From Pseudomonas serbica (GTDB lineage Bacteria > Pseudomonadota > Gammaproteobacteria > Pseudomonadales > Pseudomonadaceae): a stretch of 64,000 bases of DNA. The DNA is taken from NCBI RefSeq assembly GCF_028823535.1, contig NZ_JAQIYM010000017.1:85381-149380 (forward strand), read 5' to 3'. The position numbers and the translations under genes are program-made. This document shows, in pieces, positions 54,901 through 62,877 of this stretch. Below the pieces are notes generated by a model. That model did no database searches, was not told where the DNA came from, and saw only the letters and a list, made by a program, of their open reading frames with translations. Position 1 is the first letter of the stretch, and the number at the start of each line of letters is the position of its first letter.

Positions 54901-55758
54901 GTACAGCACTATCGCGCCATTCGCGTCGCGCCAGCCCCAGATATCCCTGGAGGTGTATCGATACAACTTCAGCCGCCCGACCTTGAGCGGCGTCGTCACG
55001 CGGGTGGGCGCCTGCAATTGTTCGATCGTCAGTGCCGACCATGCCTGGTCAGGCGGTAAGCCTGTGGCTTGCAGGGCCAGCTCAAGGCCCTTCTGGCTCA
55101 GGCTGTTTTCATGTCTTTGCAAAAACGCCGCCATGACAAATGCGGCCTTCGACGACGTTTTCAGAGGCTCCGGCCTGGTTGCGATGACGATTTCGTCCGC
55201 CGGCCAGGCCTGCTTCAGGTAGGCCTGATATCGAGTCTGCAGGTCCAGTTCCCAGACCCACTTCTTGAAGTCGGCGGGCCTCACGGCCAGTTGGGTGGCC
55301 GGCCCGTAGGCTTGTGGGACGGTACGGCGATAAATACCTTCATAGGCGCAGTGATAGTCGTTACCTGGCTCCGTCAAGTCATCCGCGTGTTCCAGCACAT
55401 TGATGGCTGGCCCGACATCGGGTGGCGTGTACAAGCCAAATGCCGTTTCACCGAAACGCCCGTCTCCGACTGCCTGGAAATTGGCCAGCAACGCTTGCAC
55501 CAGGGACATGCGGCTTGCCACCTGCCCCTGATGAATTCCATCTTGCGCAGGACGGCCCTTGTAGTCGTAATCGAGCGTTACCAGCTGCGCTGTCGTCGGG
55601 TCGATCTCCTGCCCCCACTTCTCCTGGATCAGGTGCCCGGCAAACTGCGCAGGGGTTTGCGGCAGCGCGATATCGAGGACGCTTTTGAGCGGGTCACGTA
55701 TTCGCGCAGGGCGCAGCGCATTCGAGGCGGGTATTTCGTTGTGTGATAGGTCTGGCAT
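51907..55758 (-). CDS. LRR protein paralogue lacking the NEL catalytic part
   Basis: Protein of 1283 residues, start ATG 55758 (MPDLSHNEIPAS), the same MPDL beginning as the 2328-residue protein, with GGAA upstream. It shares colinear blocks with that protein: NRAYEGLYIRSLVSAESDTL against NRALCGLHLEGMASLASDRL, IKEIYPDSTDAEADE against VRDVYPNISDAQASQ. It has one LRR module only, preceded by the helix LADDLQAIWQRR at residue 951. It enters the NEL domain (LLQARVWRLLEQADF) but stops about where the C-x-D cysteine should come. No remnant of the missing part is visible downstream. Ligase activity is therefore not expected. Confidence 0.82.
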   Translation of the reverse strand: MPDLSHNEIPASNALRPARIRDPLKSVLDIALPQTPAQFAGHLIQEKWGQEIDPTTAQLVTLDYDYKGRPAQDGIHQGQVASRMSLVQALLANFQAVGDGRFGETAFGLYTPPDVGPAINVLEHADDLTEPGNDYHCAYEGIYRRTVPQAYGPATQLAVRPADFKKWVWELDLQTRYQAYLKQAWPADEIVIATRPEPLKTSSKAAFVMAAFLQRHENSLSQKGLELALQATGLPPDQAWSALTIEQLQAPTRVTTPLKVGRLKLYRYTSRDIWGWRDANGAIVLYIPGNSSPVHGFKDSGQLHQWIVAQGQAEDGKLALAAHFAEDDRKDGTFHAGVLTALDGMAVYPREHRLNKEAGFFNDDGFWPPARYIGFDDSPSGADPFAQLVLTMKEASLASVSTILDDAQVNRDNLSAAVEPVVQWINRFGPLALFVPGGEGLLALSGLIDAGYGLDQAVNGATSADRTAGVTRSVFGLLNALPLAGAGAVLKGDAADAGIIAERSREPGVNPGEGGTRPSLARPTTPTVPSSLAQQNRVALIRAIGPSVASLSDEVLAQIGKVSAVDDDMLRLMQGGRAPTPLLADTISRFRIEQELEQAAVPQSERAGLFSTRYQALEHSEHEWVRLFQRQYPGLPRAAIEQMLDRYGVDIQSPVDAVQVRQAFKRLNHKALQYQQHVRLNRAYEGLYIRSLVSAESDTLALHSLKNLPGWPGNLSVEILENSVSGAFVDRSGALDAPSVRRLIKVAGHYQGQAGQVDFYAALLDVLSAEERLALQLPPIDSARALRLKIGERAMPRSELVLGLHRMDGGLPFEAQGLRGGVFPDTPQAAVLTHEMMRLQIKEIYPDSTDAEADELLLRAGGNAQAHIDLLQQQFHQLNTDLRGWIDQVAGDIEDMDIPFLGADAQGRAQAHAQGLTDEQIENHNAQLLLDTMNYERESRIELADDLQAIWQRRALNDLRVYSGEELVGYKLHMGFEDYHRLPVINIRFNDVIELSMPHFHVTERETLNGFLECFPNLQALNLESAELIQFDAQGNGRTVLPTALFGLTHLRSLNLKATGLAFTEETVSELGGLARLHTLDLSDNPLGEPPLLLGMNDLRWLNLSNTGIARCPIGIRDEPYMISLDLRDNLIVRVPPAVMNQAVSLDRVLLWGNPLTDEDTLRRLIIHREQTGINLWLGAPGDDYGQSIAWLRDCDEPLKQWRQALWRRLAGKPSGTRFLSVIDRLSLTADFLVDYPLLQARVWRLLEQADFSDAVWNQLITVGGRLENPWVAFRALEQRAGL

Positions 55759-55885
55759 GGCGCATTCCATGGCGAGCAATTAGGCATTCCACCCTAACCA
55801 GCCAGCCCGCTCCCGGAAGCGGGAAGGTTCGACAGCGACCATGGGAAATGTCGCATTCAACGCAAGAAAAACAGGAATCCAGGGC

Positions 55886-55918
55886 AAAAAAAATGAAACC
55901 CGCAGGTTTCATTTTTTT
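55886..55918. terminator. Bidirectional intrinsic terminator
   Basis: An A-run with ATGAAACC, loop CGCA, then GGTTTCAT with a T-run: a long stem extended by A/T tracts. It ends 20 bases before the sohB stop codon, and can end sohB (minus strand) transcripts before the LRR gene. Confidence 0.9.
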
Positions 55919-55937
55919 ACATCGAGAGGCGTTGAAA

Positions 55938-56960
55938 TCACCAGAAGCGCTGCTGGGTCAAGCGACTCCACCAACTCAACAACACGCGATCGACCGATCC
56001 GCTGGCCGCCATGCCAATGCGCTCTTGCAGGCTTTTGCGTTCAGCGTAATGCAGGTGATAAAGCTCGGACTGCCTGGCGCGCTCGGCCAGGTACTCGTCA
56101 CTGGTCTTCAGTTCGTCCACCAGTTGTTTGTCCAGCGCCGCAATGCCAAGCCAGATCTCACCGGTGGCCACTTCATCGATCGCCAGTTGCGGGCGATAGC
56201 GGGCAACGAAGTTCTTGAACAACTGATGGGTAATATCCAGGTCTTCCTGGAACTTCTCCCGCCCCTTCTCGGTGTTTTCGCCGAATACCGTGAGGGTGCG
56301 CTTGTACTCGCCGGCCGTCAGGACTTCGAAGTCGATGTCGTGCTTTTTCAGCAAGCGGTTGACGTTGGGCAACTGCGCGACCACGCCGATCGAGCCGAGG
56401 ATCGCGAACGGCGCGCTGATGATCTTCTCGCCGATGCACGCCATCATGTAGCCGCCGCTGGCCGCGACCTTGTCGATACAAACGGTCAGCGGTACGCCGG
56501 CCTCACGGATACGTGCCAGCTGGGAGGAAGCGAGGCCGTAGCTGTGGACCATGCCGCCGCCGCTTTCCAGGCGCAGCACCACTTCGTCCTTGGGCGTGGC
56601 GAGGGTCAGCAACGCGGTGATTTCGTGGCGCAGGCTTTCAGTGGCCGAGGCCTTGATGTCGCCGTCGAAGTCGAGCACGAAGACCCGCGGTTTGGCCTCG
56701 TGTTGCTTCTTCTGTTTTTTCTCGCTTTTGAGCTGGGACTTGCGCAAGGCCTTGAGCTGATCCTTGTCGAGCAAGGTTTGCTCCAGGCGTTCGCGCAGCC
56801 CCTTGTAGAAATCATTGAGCTTGCTGACCTGCAACTGGCCGGCGGATTTGCGTCGACCTTTGCTGCGCAAGGCCGCAAAGCTGGCCAACACCACCAGGAT
56901 GGCGATCACCAGGGTCACGGTCTTGGCCAGGAAAACGGCGTACTCGGACAAAAACTCCAC
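55938..56960 (-). CDS. sohB: Inner-membrane serine protease SohB
   Basis: Protein of 340 residues of the S49 (SppA-like) family. One N-terminal membrane anchor (FLAKTVTLVIAILVVLASFA), a lysine-rich linker, then the protease domain. Nucleophile Ser168 in KVAASGGYMMA and general base Lys220 in GEYKRTLTVFG form the Ser-Lys dyad. The length is close to E. coli SohB (349). It probably cleaves membrane or signal-peptide fragments at the periplasmic face. Start ATG 56960 follows AAGGAGT. A REP-free 200-bp gap separates it from the divergent phosphatase gene. Confidence 0.93.
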   Translation of the reverse strand: MEFLSEYAVFLAKTVTLVIAILVVLASFAALRSKGRRKSAGQLQVSKLNDFYKGLRERLEQTLLDKDQLKALRKSQLKSEKKQKKQHEAKPRVFVLDFDGDIKASATESLRHEITALLTLATPKDEVVLRLESGGGMVHSYGLASSQLARIREAGVPLTVCIDKVAASGGYMMACIGEKIISAPFAILGSIGVVAQLPNVNRLLKKHDIDFEVLTAGEYKRTLTVFGENTEKGREKFQEDLDITHQLFKNFVARYRPQLAIDEVATGEIWLGIAALDKQLVDELKTSDEYLAERARQSELYHLHYAERKSLQERIGMAASGSVDRVLLSWWSRLTQQRFW

Positions 56961-57160
56961 AGGGACTCCTTAAACGTTGCGCGGCATGCAAGCGCGCGGA
57001 TACCACCAGCATACCCATGCGCCGCCCCTGCGACCAGCCGTGAAACCTCTGGCAACAGGCCTGTAACGAGCATTTCAAACAAGCGTATGTTTTTTCATTG
57101 ACAGCTCAGCGCCATCCTCATAACCTCGCCAAACCTTCAACGTACCGGGATGACGCGGAC

Positions 57161-57871
57161 GTGGGCAGCATCTATTTGATTCGACATGGCCAGGCCTCCT
57201 TTGGTGCAGACGACTATGACGTCCTGTCGCCCACCGGTATTCGCCAGGCACAAATCCTCGGCCAGCACCTGGCCGAACTCGGTATCAGCTTCGATCGCTG
57301 CCTGTCGGGCGACCTGCGTCGCCAGCAACATACGGCCAACAGCGCGCTCGAACAATACGCCGCCGTGGGCCTGCCGGTGCCGATCCTGGAGACCGATCCG
57401 GCCTTCAATGAATTCGACGCCGACGCGGTGATCCGCGCGCTGTTGCCGGCCATGCTGGCGGACGAACCCGAAGCGCTGAACATCCTGCGCAACGCCGCGC
57501 AGAACCGTGGCGAGTTCCAGCGCATCTTCGCCCTGATCATCGAACGCTGGCTCGCCGGCACCTATGACACACCGGGCCTGGAAAGCTGGCTGGGCTTCGT
57601 CGAACGCGTGCAGGCCGGTTTGCAGCGCATCCTCGAACGGGCCGACAACACTCAGAAAATCGCCGTATTCACCTCCGGTGGCACCATCACCGCCCTGCTC
57701 CACCTCATTACGCAGATGCCTGCCAAACAGGCTTTTGAACTGAACTGGCAAATCGTCAACACCTCGCTCAACCACCTGAAATTCCGTGGTCGCGAGGTGG
57801 CCCTGGCTTCCTTCAACAGTCATGCACACCTGCAACTGTTGAAGACCCCCGAACTCATCACGTTTCGCTGA
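57161..57871 (+). CDS. Histidine phosphatase family protein
   Basis: Protein of 236 residues when started at GTG 57161, which gives the usual beginning MGSIYLIRHGQASFG; longer in-frame starts add sequence with no family likeness. The RHG motif (LIRHGQ) holds the phospho-histidine, and a second His is expected near TSGGTITALLHLITQ. It is a phosphoglycerate-mutase-like phosphatase. Substrate unknown. It is followed after 64 bases by the SCP2 protein gene on the same strand, and the pair is probably one operon. Confidence 0.85.
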   Translation: MGSIYLIRHGQASFGADDYDVLSPTGIRQAQILGQHLAELGISFDRCLSGDLRRQQHTANSALEQYAAVGLPVPILETDPAFNEFDADAVIRALLPAMLADEPEALNILRNAAQNRGEFQRIFALIIERWLAGTYDTPGLESWLGFVERVQAGLQRILERADNTQKIAVFTSGGTITALLHLITQMPAKQAFELNWQIVNTSLNHLKFRGREVALASFNSHAHLQLLKTPELITFR

Positions 57872-57935
57872 GTCCGGACTATTGTCACCCTGGCTGTAAT
57901 CACCCTGCTCTAATTACCAGAAAAAGGATCAAACC

Positions 57936-58250
57936 ATGACCTCCGTAGCAGATGCAGTACAAGCAATGAAAGCCAAGTTCAACCCAGGCGCTGCTGCCGG
58001 CCTGGACCTGGTCTTTGGTTTCCGCATCGACGACACCAAGAACTTCTCGCTGGTCGTCAAGGACAGCACCTGCGAGCTGCTGGAAGGCGAAAACCCGGAC
58101 GCCCAGGTGACTCTGGTGATGGACGGCGAAACCCTGCAAGGCATCGTCAGCGGCGAAACCGACGGCATGCAGGCATTCATGGGCGGCAAGCTGCGCGCTG
58201 AAGGCGACATGATGCTGGCGATGAAACTGTCCGAGCTGTTCCCGGCCTGA
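57936..58250 (+). CDS. SCP2 sterol-binding-domain protein
   Basis: Protein of 104 residues, one SCP2 domain: MTSVADAVQAMKAKFNPGAA, LVVKDSTCELLEGENPDAQV, MAFMGGKLRAEGDMMLAMKL (second half AFMGGKLRAEGDMMLAMKLS). The GGKLRAEGDMMLAMKL strand-helix is the family signature. It binds lipids or acyl-CoA-like hydrophobic ligands. Start ATG 57936 has AAAAGGATC upstream. A good terminator follows. Confidence 0.92.
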   Translation: MTSVADAVQAMKAKFNPGAAAGLDLVFGFRIDDTKNFSLVVKDSTCELLEGENPDAQVTLVMDGETLQGIVSGETDGMQAFMGGKLRAEGDMMLAMKLSELFPA

Positions 58251-58291
58251 TTGCGCTGCTTGCGACTGTCGCAAGCGCGCCTGGCTGCAAA

Positions 58292-58322
58292 CGAATCCCG
58301 CCCCTTGTGGCGGGATTCGTCG
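58292..58322 (+). terminator. Terminator after the SCP2 gene
   Basis: CGAATCCCGCC, loop of 6, GGCGGGATTCG: perfect 11-bp stem, followed by a short T-containing stretch (TCGTCGTTTT). Confidence 0.85.
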
Positions 58323-58432
58323 TTTTCGACGCGTGAAAACCACCGCCTGCGGATTTGCCGTCTATATTCCATCTGGCCGCATGCGGCGCCTTCAGCTGTT
58401 TGCCCTCAACTCACGTTGCGCGGAGCACTGAC

Positions 58433-60391
58433 ATGAGCCCACCCGAGGAACACAACGGTGTCAACCGTCGCCACGTTCTCCAAGGCCTGTCCGCGGGCGC
58501 TGTCGGTGCCTGGATCAGCCCGCTGTTCGCTGGGAGTAAAACCATGCCAGACACCCCCGCCGACCTCATTCTCTACAACGGACGCCTGCACACCGTCGAT
58601 CGCAAGAAACCCCAGGCCAGTGCCGTCGCCATCAAGGACGGACGCTTCGTGGTGGTCGGCAGCGACGCCCAGGCCATGGCCCTGCAAGGCCCCGCTACGC
58701 AAGTCATCGACCTGCACGGGCGCACGGTGATCCCCGGCCTCAATGACTCGCACTTGCACCTGATCCGTGGCGGTCTGAACTACAACCTGGAACTGCGCTG
58801 GGAAGGCGTACCGTCGTTGGTCGATGCGCTACGCCTGCTCAAGGACCAGGCCGACCGCACGCCAACGCCACAGTGGGTGCGGGTGGTCGGTGGCTGGAAC
58901 GAATTCCAGTTCGCCGAAAAGCGCCTGCCCACCCTCGACGAACTGAACAAGGCCGCGCCCGACACGCCGGTGTTCGTCCTGCACCTGTACGATCGCGCCT
59001 TGCTCAATCGCGCCGCCTTGAAAGTGGTGGGTTACACCCGCGACACGCCGAACCCGCCGGGCGGCGAAATCCAGCGCGATGCCAATGGCGATCCGACCGG
59101 CATGCTGATCGCCCGGCCCAATGCCATGATCCTGTATTCGACGCTGGCCAAAGGGCCGAAATTGCCGCTGGAGTACCAGGTCAACTCGACCCGGCAATTC
59201 ATGCGCGAACTCAATCGCCTGGGGGTCACCAGCGCGATCGACGCCGGCGGTGGTTATCAGAATTACCCGGACGACTACCAGGTCATCCAGCAGTTGGCCA
59301 AGGACCGGCAGTTGACCGTGCGCATCGCCTACAACCTGTTCACCCAGAAACCCAAGGAAGAGCTCACCGATTTCAAGAACTGGACCAGCACCTCGCGCTA
59401 CGGCCAGGGCGACGATTTCCTGCGGCATAACGGCGCCGGGGAAATGCTGGTGTTCTCGGCGGCGGATTTCGAAGATTTCCTGGAGCCGCGCCCGGACCTG
59501 CCGGCCTCCATGGAACAGGACCTGGAACCGGTGGTACGCCATCTGGTGGAGCAACGCTGGCCGTTTCGCCTGCATGCTACCTACAACGAATCCATCAGCC
59601 GCATGCTCGACGTGTTCGAGAAGGTCAACCGCGACATTCCCTTTGACGGCTTGCCGTGGTTTTTCGATCACGCCGAGACCATCACCGCGCAGAACATCGA
59701 GCGGGTCAGGGCGCTGGGCGGCGGTATTGCCATTCAGGATCGCATGGCGTTCCAGGGCGAGTACTTCGTCGACCGCTACGGCGCCAAGGCGGCCGAACAC
59801 ACGCCGCCAATCGCCCGCATGCTGGCCGAAGGCGTACCGGTAGGCGCCGGCACCGATGCGACACGGGTGTCGAGCTACAACCCCTGGACTTCGCTGTACT
59901 GGCTGGTCAGCGGCCGCACGGTCGGCGGCTTGGCGTTGTACCCACAGGGCTTGAGCCGAGACACCGCACTGGAGCTGTTTACCCACGGCAGCGCCTGGTT
60001 CTCCTCCGAGCAAGGCAAGAAGGGGCAGATCAAGGTCGGGCAACTGGCGGACCTGATTGCCCTGTCGGGGGACTATTTCCACATGGAGGCCGAGGGCATC
60101 AAAGACATCGAATCGGTGCTGACCCTGGTCGATGGCAAAATTGTCTACGCCAGCGTCGAGTTCGAAAAACTCGGGCCGCCGCCCATTCCCGTGGTACCGG
60201 AATGGTCGCCGGTAGCCAAGGTGCCAGGGCACTGGAAAGCTTCGGCACCGTTGACGGCCCAGGTGCATCAATGCGTCGGGGCCTGTGCGGTGCATGCGCA
60301 CAGTCATGAGCGGGCGCGCTTGTCGGATGCGCCGGTGAGTGACTTCCGCGGGTTCTGGGGGGCGTTTGGCTGCTCCTGTTTCGCGTTTTGA
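58433..60391 (+). CDS. Amidohydrolase 3 (YtcJ-like), Tat-exported candidate
   Basis: Protein of 652 residues. ATG 58433 follows CGGAG and gives a twin-arginine-like leader (NRRHVLQGLSAGAVGAWISP), suggesting export to the periplasm in folded form. The body is the YtcJ-type amidohydrolase: ADLILYNGRLHTVD, the HxH metal motif in GLNDSHLHLIRG, PVGAGTDATRVSSYNPW with the metal Asp, and IKVGQLADLIALSGDYF. Substrate unknown. The C-terminal end carries extra His/Cys residues (QVHQCVGACAVHAHSHERAR). A LysR gene follows on the same strand after a REP pair. Confidence 0.87.
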   Translation: MSPPEEHNGVNRRHVLQGLSAGAVGAWISPLFAGSKTMPDTPADLILYNGRLHTVDRKKPQASAVAIKDGRFVVVGSDAQAMALQGPATQVIDLHGRTVIPGLNDSHLHLIRGGLNYNLELRWEGVPSLVDALRLLKDQADRTPTPQWVRVVGGWNEFQFAEKRLPTLDELNKAAPDTPVFVLHLYDRALLNRAALKVVGYTRDTPNPPGGEIQRDANGDPTGMLIARPNAMILYSTLAKGPKLPLEYQVNSTRQFMRELNRLGVTSAIDAGGGYQNYPDDYQVIQQLAKDRQLTVRIAYNLFTQKPKEELTDFKNWTSTSRYGQGDDFLRHNGAGEMLVFSAADFEDFLEPRPDLPASMEQDLEPVVRHLVEQRWPFRLHATYNESISRMLDVFEKVNRDIPFDGLPWFFDHAETITAQNIERVRALGGGIAIQDRMAFQGEYFVDRYGAKAAEHTPPIARMLAEGVPVGAGTDATRVSSYNPWTSLYWLVSGRTVGGLALYPQGLSRDTALELFTHGSAWFSSEQGKKGQIKVGQLADLIALSGDYFHMEAEGIKDIESVLTLVDGKIVYASVEFEKLGPPPIPVVPEWSPVAKVPGHWKASAPLTAQVHQCVGACAVHAHSHERARLSDAPVSDFRGFWGAFGCSCFAF

Positions 60392-60419
60392 TCGACAATT
60401 TCGCTAACATCGCAACCCA

Positions 60420-60513
60420 ATGTGAGAGCGGGCTTGCTCGCGAAGGCAGTAGTTCAGTCAACATTTCCGTTGATTGACATGACCCCTTCGCGAGCAAGCC
60501 CGCTCCCACATTG
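60420..60513. repeat. REP pair, outward orientation
   Basis: TGTGAGAGCGGGCTTGCTCG with CGAAGG, about 35 bases, then CCTTCGCGAGCAAGCCCGCT with CCCACA. Same outward orientation as the copy inside cobN. Confidence 0.9.
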
Positions 60514-60612
60514 GATCTGCGTGGAAGGTACATTCTTCATCGCTGAACACCACCTGTGACAGCTGGTGAAGACTGCTCCTACAATGCGAGTATTTCCCGC
60601 ACCGGCCGCCCC

Positions 60613-61476
60613 ATGGACATCGATCTCGCCCGCACCTTCCTGGAAATCGTCCGCCACGGCAGCCTTGCCGCGGCGGCCGAGAAGCTCCACGTCACCCAGA
60701 CCGCGATCACCGCGCGGGTCCAGAAGCTCGAAAGCCACCTGGGCAGCACGCTGTTCGTGCGCAACCGCGCCGGCGCCCGCCTGACGCCCAATGGTGAGGC
60801 GTTCGTGATCTATGCCAATCAACTGGTGGAGACCTGGGAAGCCGCACGCCGGGACTTGCCCTTGCCCGAGGGGTTCCACGACGTGTTGCACATCGGTGGC
60901 GAGGTCAGCCTGTGCAATCCGTTGATGCTCAGTTGGGCCGGCGTATTGCGCGAGAAGATTCCCGGCCATGCACTGCGCATGGAAATCCGCGACGGCGAAA
61001 ACCTGCTGCGCCAACTGGAGCTTGGCGTGCTCGATGCGGCGCTGGTCTATCAACCCGAGTACTGGCCGCGCCTGCAGGTCGAGCAGATCCTCGAGGAAAA
61101 ACTCATCCTCGTACGCCACCCCGAACGCCCCGAACCCTATGTCTACATCGACTGGGGCCAGCACTTTCGCCGTCAGCACGACGCCGCCCTGCCGGAAAAA
61201 GCCAAGGCGGCGCTCAGTTTCAACCTTGGCCCCCTGGGCTTGCAGTACATCCTCGAACACGGCGGCAGCGGCTACTTCCGCACCCGGGTGGTGCAGAGCT
61301 ACCTGGAAAACGGCATGCTGGAGCCCGTGCCCAAGGCGCCGGAATTCAGTTACCCCACCTACCTGGTCTACTCCCGCGACCGCGATTCGCCCGCGCTGCA
61401 ACGGGCCTTCGATCTGTTGCGCGAGGTGATCAAGAGCGATGACGATTGGTCGCAGCGCTGGAATCCGCTGACTTGA
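60613..61476 (+). CDS. LysR-family transcriptional regulator
   Basis: Protein of 287 residues, start ATG 60613 (MDIDLARTFLEIVRHGSLAA). The LysR helix-turn-helix AAAEKLHVTQTAITARVQKL is canonical and the effector domain follows (VLHIGGEVSLCNPLMLSWAG). It is not divergent from a target; the closest genes are the amidohydrolase upstream and the fatty-acid hydroxylase downstream, both on the same strand. Either could be regulated. Ligand unknown. Confidence 0.88.
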   Translation: MDIDLARTFLEIVRHGSLAAAAEKLHVTQTAITARVQKLESHLGSTLFVRNRAGARLTPNGEAFVIYANQLVETWEAARRDLPLPEGFHDVLHIGGEVSLCNPLMLSWAGVLREKIPGHALRMEIRDGENLLRQLELGVLDAALVYQPEYWPRLQVEQILEEKLILVRHPERPEPYVYIDWGQHFRRQHDAALPEKAKAALSFNLGPLGLQYILEHGGSGYFRTRVVQSYLENGMLEPVPKAPEFSYPTYLVYSRDRDSPALQRAFDLLREVIKSDDDWSQRWNPLT

Positions 61477-61509
61477 GTCAGCTTTGAATATTGCACTGGT
61501 CTTGCGGGC

Positions 61510-61560
61510 CCCATCGCTGGCAAGCCAGCGCCTACAGGGGACGCGTACAGACCTGTAGGA
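61510..61560. repeat. REP of a different subtype
   Basis: CATCGCTGGCAAGCCAGCGC with CTACAGG, then an inverted short arm CCTGTAGG. The core TCGCTGGCAAGCCAGCG differs from the GAGCAAGCCCGCTC type elsewhere. The rest of 61477-61725 holds nothing I recognise. Confidence 0.7.
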
Positions 61561-61725
61561 GGATTTTGCTTTTGATCTTCTTGCCCCCCGCGAGGCACCG
61601 AACGTCAGTAGTAGATCGGGTATGGCCACGAAAGATGGGGCGGCAACAAAATCCAGCCCGGCTGCCAGCCAAAACCCGGGGATCGACTAATCTGCTGGAG
61701 ATAACTATAACGACAGGTGATTGCA

Positions 61726-62877
61726 GTGAGGCAGACCACCGAAGCATTCCGCGCCCGTTACCGTTGCGACATTCATCCCCGCTATAACCCCTGGCTCCAT
61801 GGCACCTTCGTCCTGGTGTTCGGCCTGGTGGCGATCGGCATTTTCTGGAGCACCGTGCACCAGGTAACGCCCCTTGAATGGCTGGCGGTACCGGTGGCCC
61901 TGTTGTCCTTGAATCTCGTCGTGTACCTGGTGCATCGGCACCTCGGTCATCACAAAAAAAACTTCGCGCGACTGTTCTATGCCCGGCATGCCGGCGACCA
62001 TCACAGTTTTTTCGCCCCCGGCCACATGTCCTACGACAGCGCTCGCGACTGGCGGGTGATCCTGTTCCCGCCCTGGCTGATCGTGTTGCACACCCTGCTG
62101 ATCACCGTGCCACTGTGGTGGTTGCTCAAGCATCTGGATGCGAACGTTGCCGGACTGGTCGGTGGCTGCCTGGTCCTGGGGTACCTGACCTATGAAGTGT
62201 TCCATGCCTGCGAGCATCTGCCGCCGCACAACCGGATCACGCGCCTGCCCTGGATCCGCCAGATGCGTCGCCTGCATGAACTCCATCACCGCCGCGAAAT
62301 GATGCAGCAGCGCAATTTCAACATCGTTTTTCCGTTGATGGATTACCTGTTCGGCACCCTCTACTGGGAACCGGAACCGGAGCCGGCCTTCAGGCACCTG
62401 GAGAGAACATCCATGACCCGCATGCAGCACAAGATCGACATCGCCGGCGACCCCATCGCCGTGCTCGCCTATGCCAGTACCGTGACCCGCTGGCCGGATT
62501 GGCACCCATCGTCCCTGAGGATAAACGGCCAGAACGGTCCGTTGCATGCGGGCGCGCGGTTCGAAGAGGACATCCGCGCCGGTGGGCGTGACGGACACTT
62601 GAGCTGGATGGTCGATGAGTATCTGCCCGGACGACGCTGGGTTGCCCGTGCCCATGGCGACAATGGCCTGTCATTGCGGCTGACTTACGAATGCGCGGCC
62701 GAGGGCGATGGCTCGCGGTTTGTCCGCACGCTGGAATACCAGTTCAGCGGGTTGGTGATGCGCATGGCCAACCAATTGCTGCTCAAGCGACGGATCGAGC
62801 GCGAATCGGCGGCGTCGATGCTGGCGCTTCGCAATACCGTGGAAAAATACCTGACGTCTTCAGGAGTCCGTGCGTGA
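61726..62877 (+). CDS. Fatty acid hydroxylase / SRPBCC fusion protein
   Basis: Protein of 383 residues from GTG 61726 (AGGTGA five bases upstream; a GTG three codons earlier is possible). The N-terminal ~215 residues are a membrane di-iron hydroxylase/desaturase with helices and histidine clusters HRHLGHHKK, HAGDHHSFF, HACEHLPPHN and HELHHRRE. From about residue 225 (MTRMQHKIDIAGDPIAVLAY) a soluble SRPBCC/START-type lipid-binding domain follows. Such a fusion could pass a hydrophobic substrate to the hydroxylase. Its stop overlaps the next gene's start. The substrate is unknown. Confidence 0.82.
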   Translation: MRQTTEAFRARYRCDIHPRYNPWLHGTFVLVFGLVAIGIFWSTVHQVTPLEWLAVPVALLSLNLVVYLVHRHLGHHKKNFARLFYARHAGDHHSFFAPGHMSYDSARDWRVILFPPWLIVLHTLLITVPLWWLLKHLDANVAGLVGGCLVLGYLTYEVFHACEHLPPHNRITRLPWIRQMRRLHELHHRREMMQQRNFNIVFPLMDYLFGTLYWEPEPEPAFRHLERTSMTRMQHKIDIAGDPIAVLAYASTVTRWPDWHPSSLRINGQNGPLHAGARFEEDIRAGGRDGHLSWMVDEYLPGRRWVARAHGDNGLSLRLTYECAAEGDGSRFVRTLEYQFSGLVMRMANQLLLKRRIERESAASMLALRNTVEKYLTSSGVRA

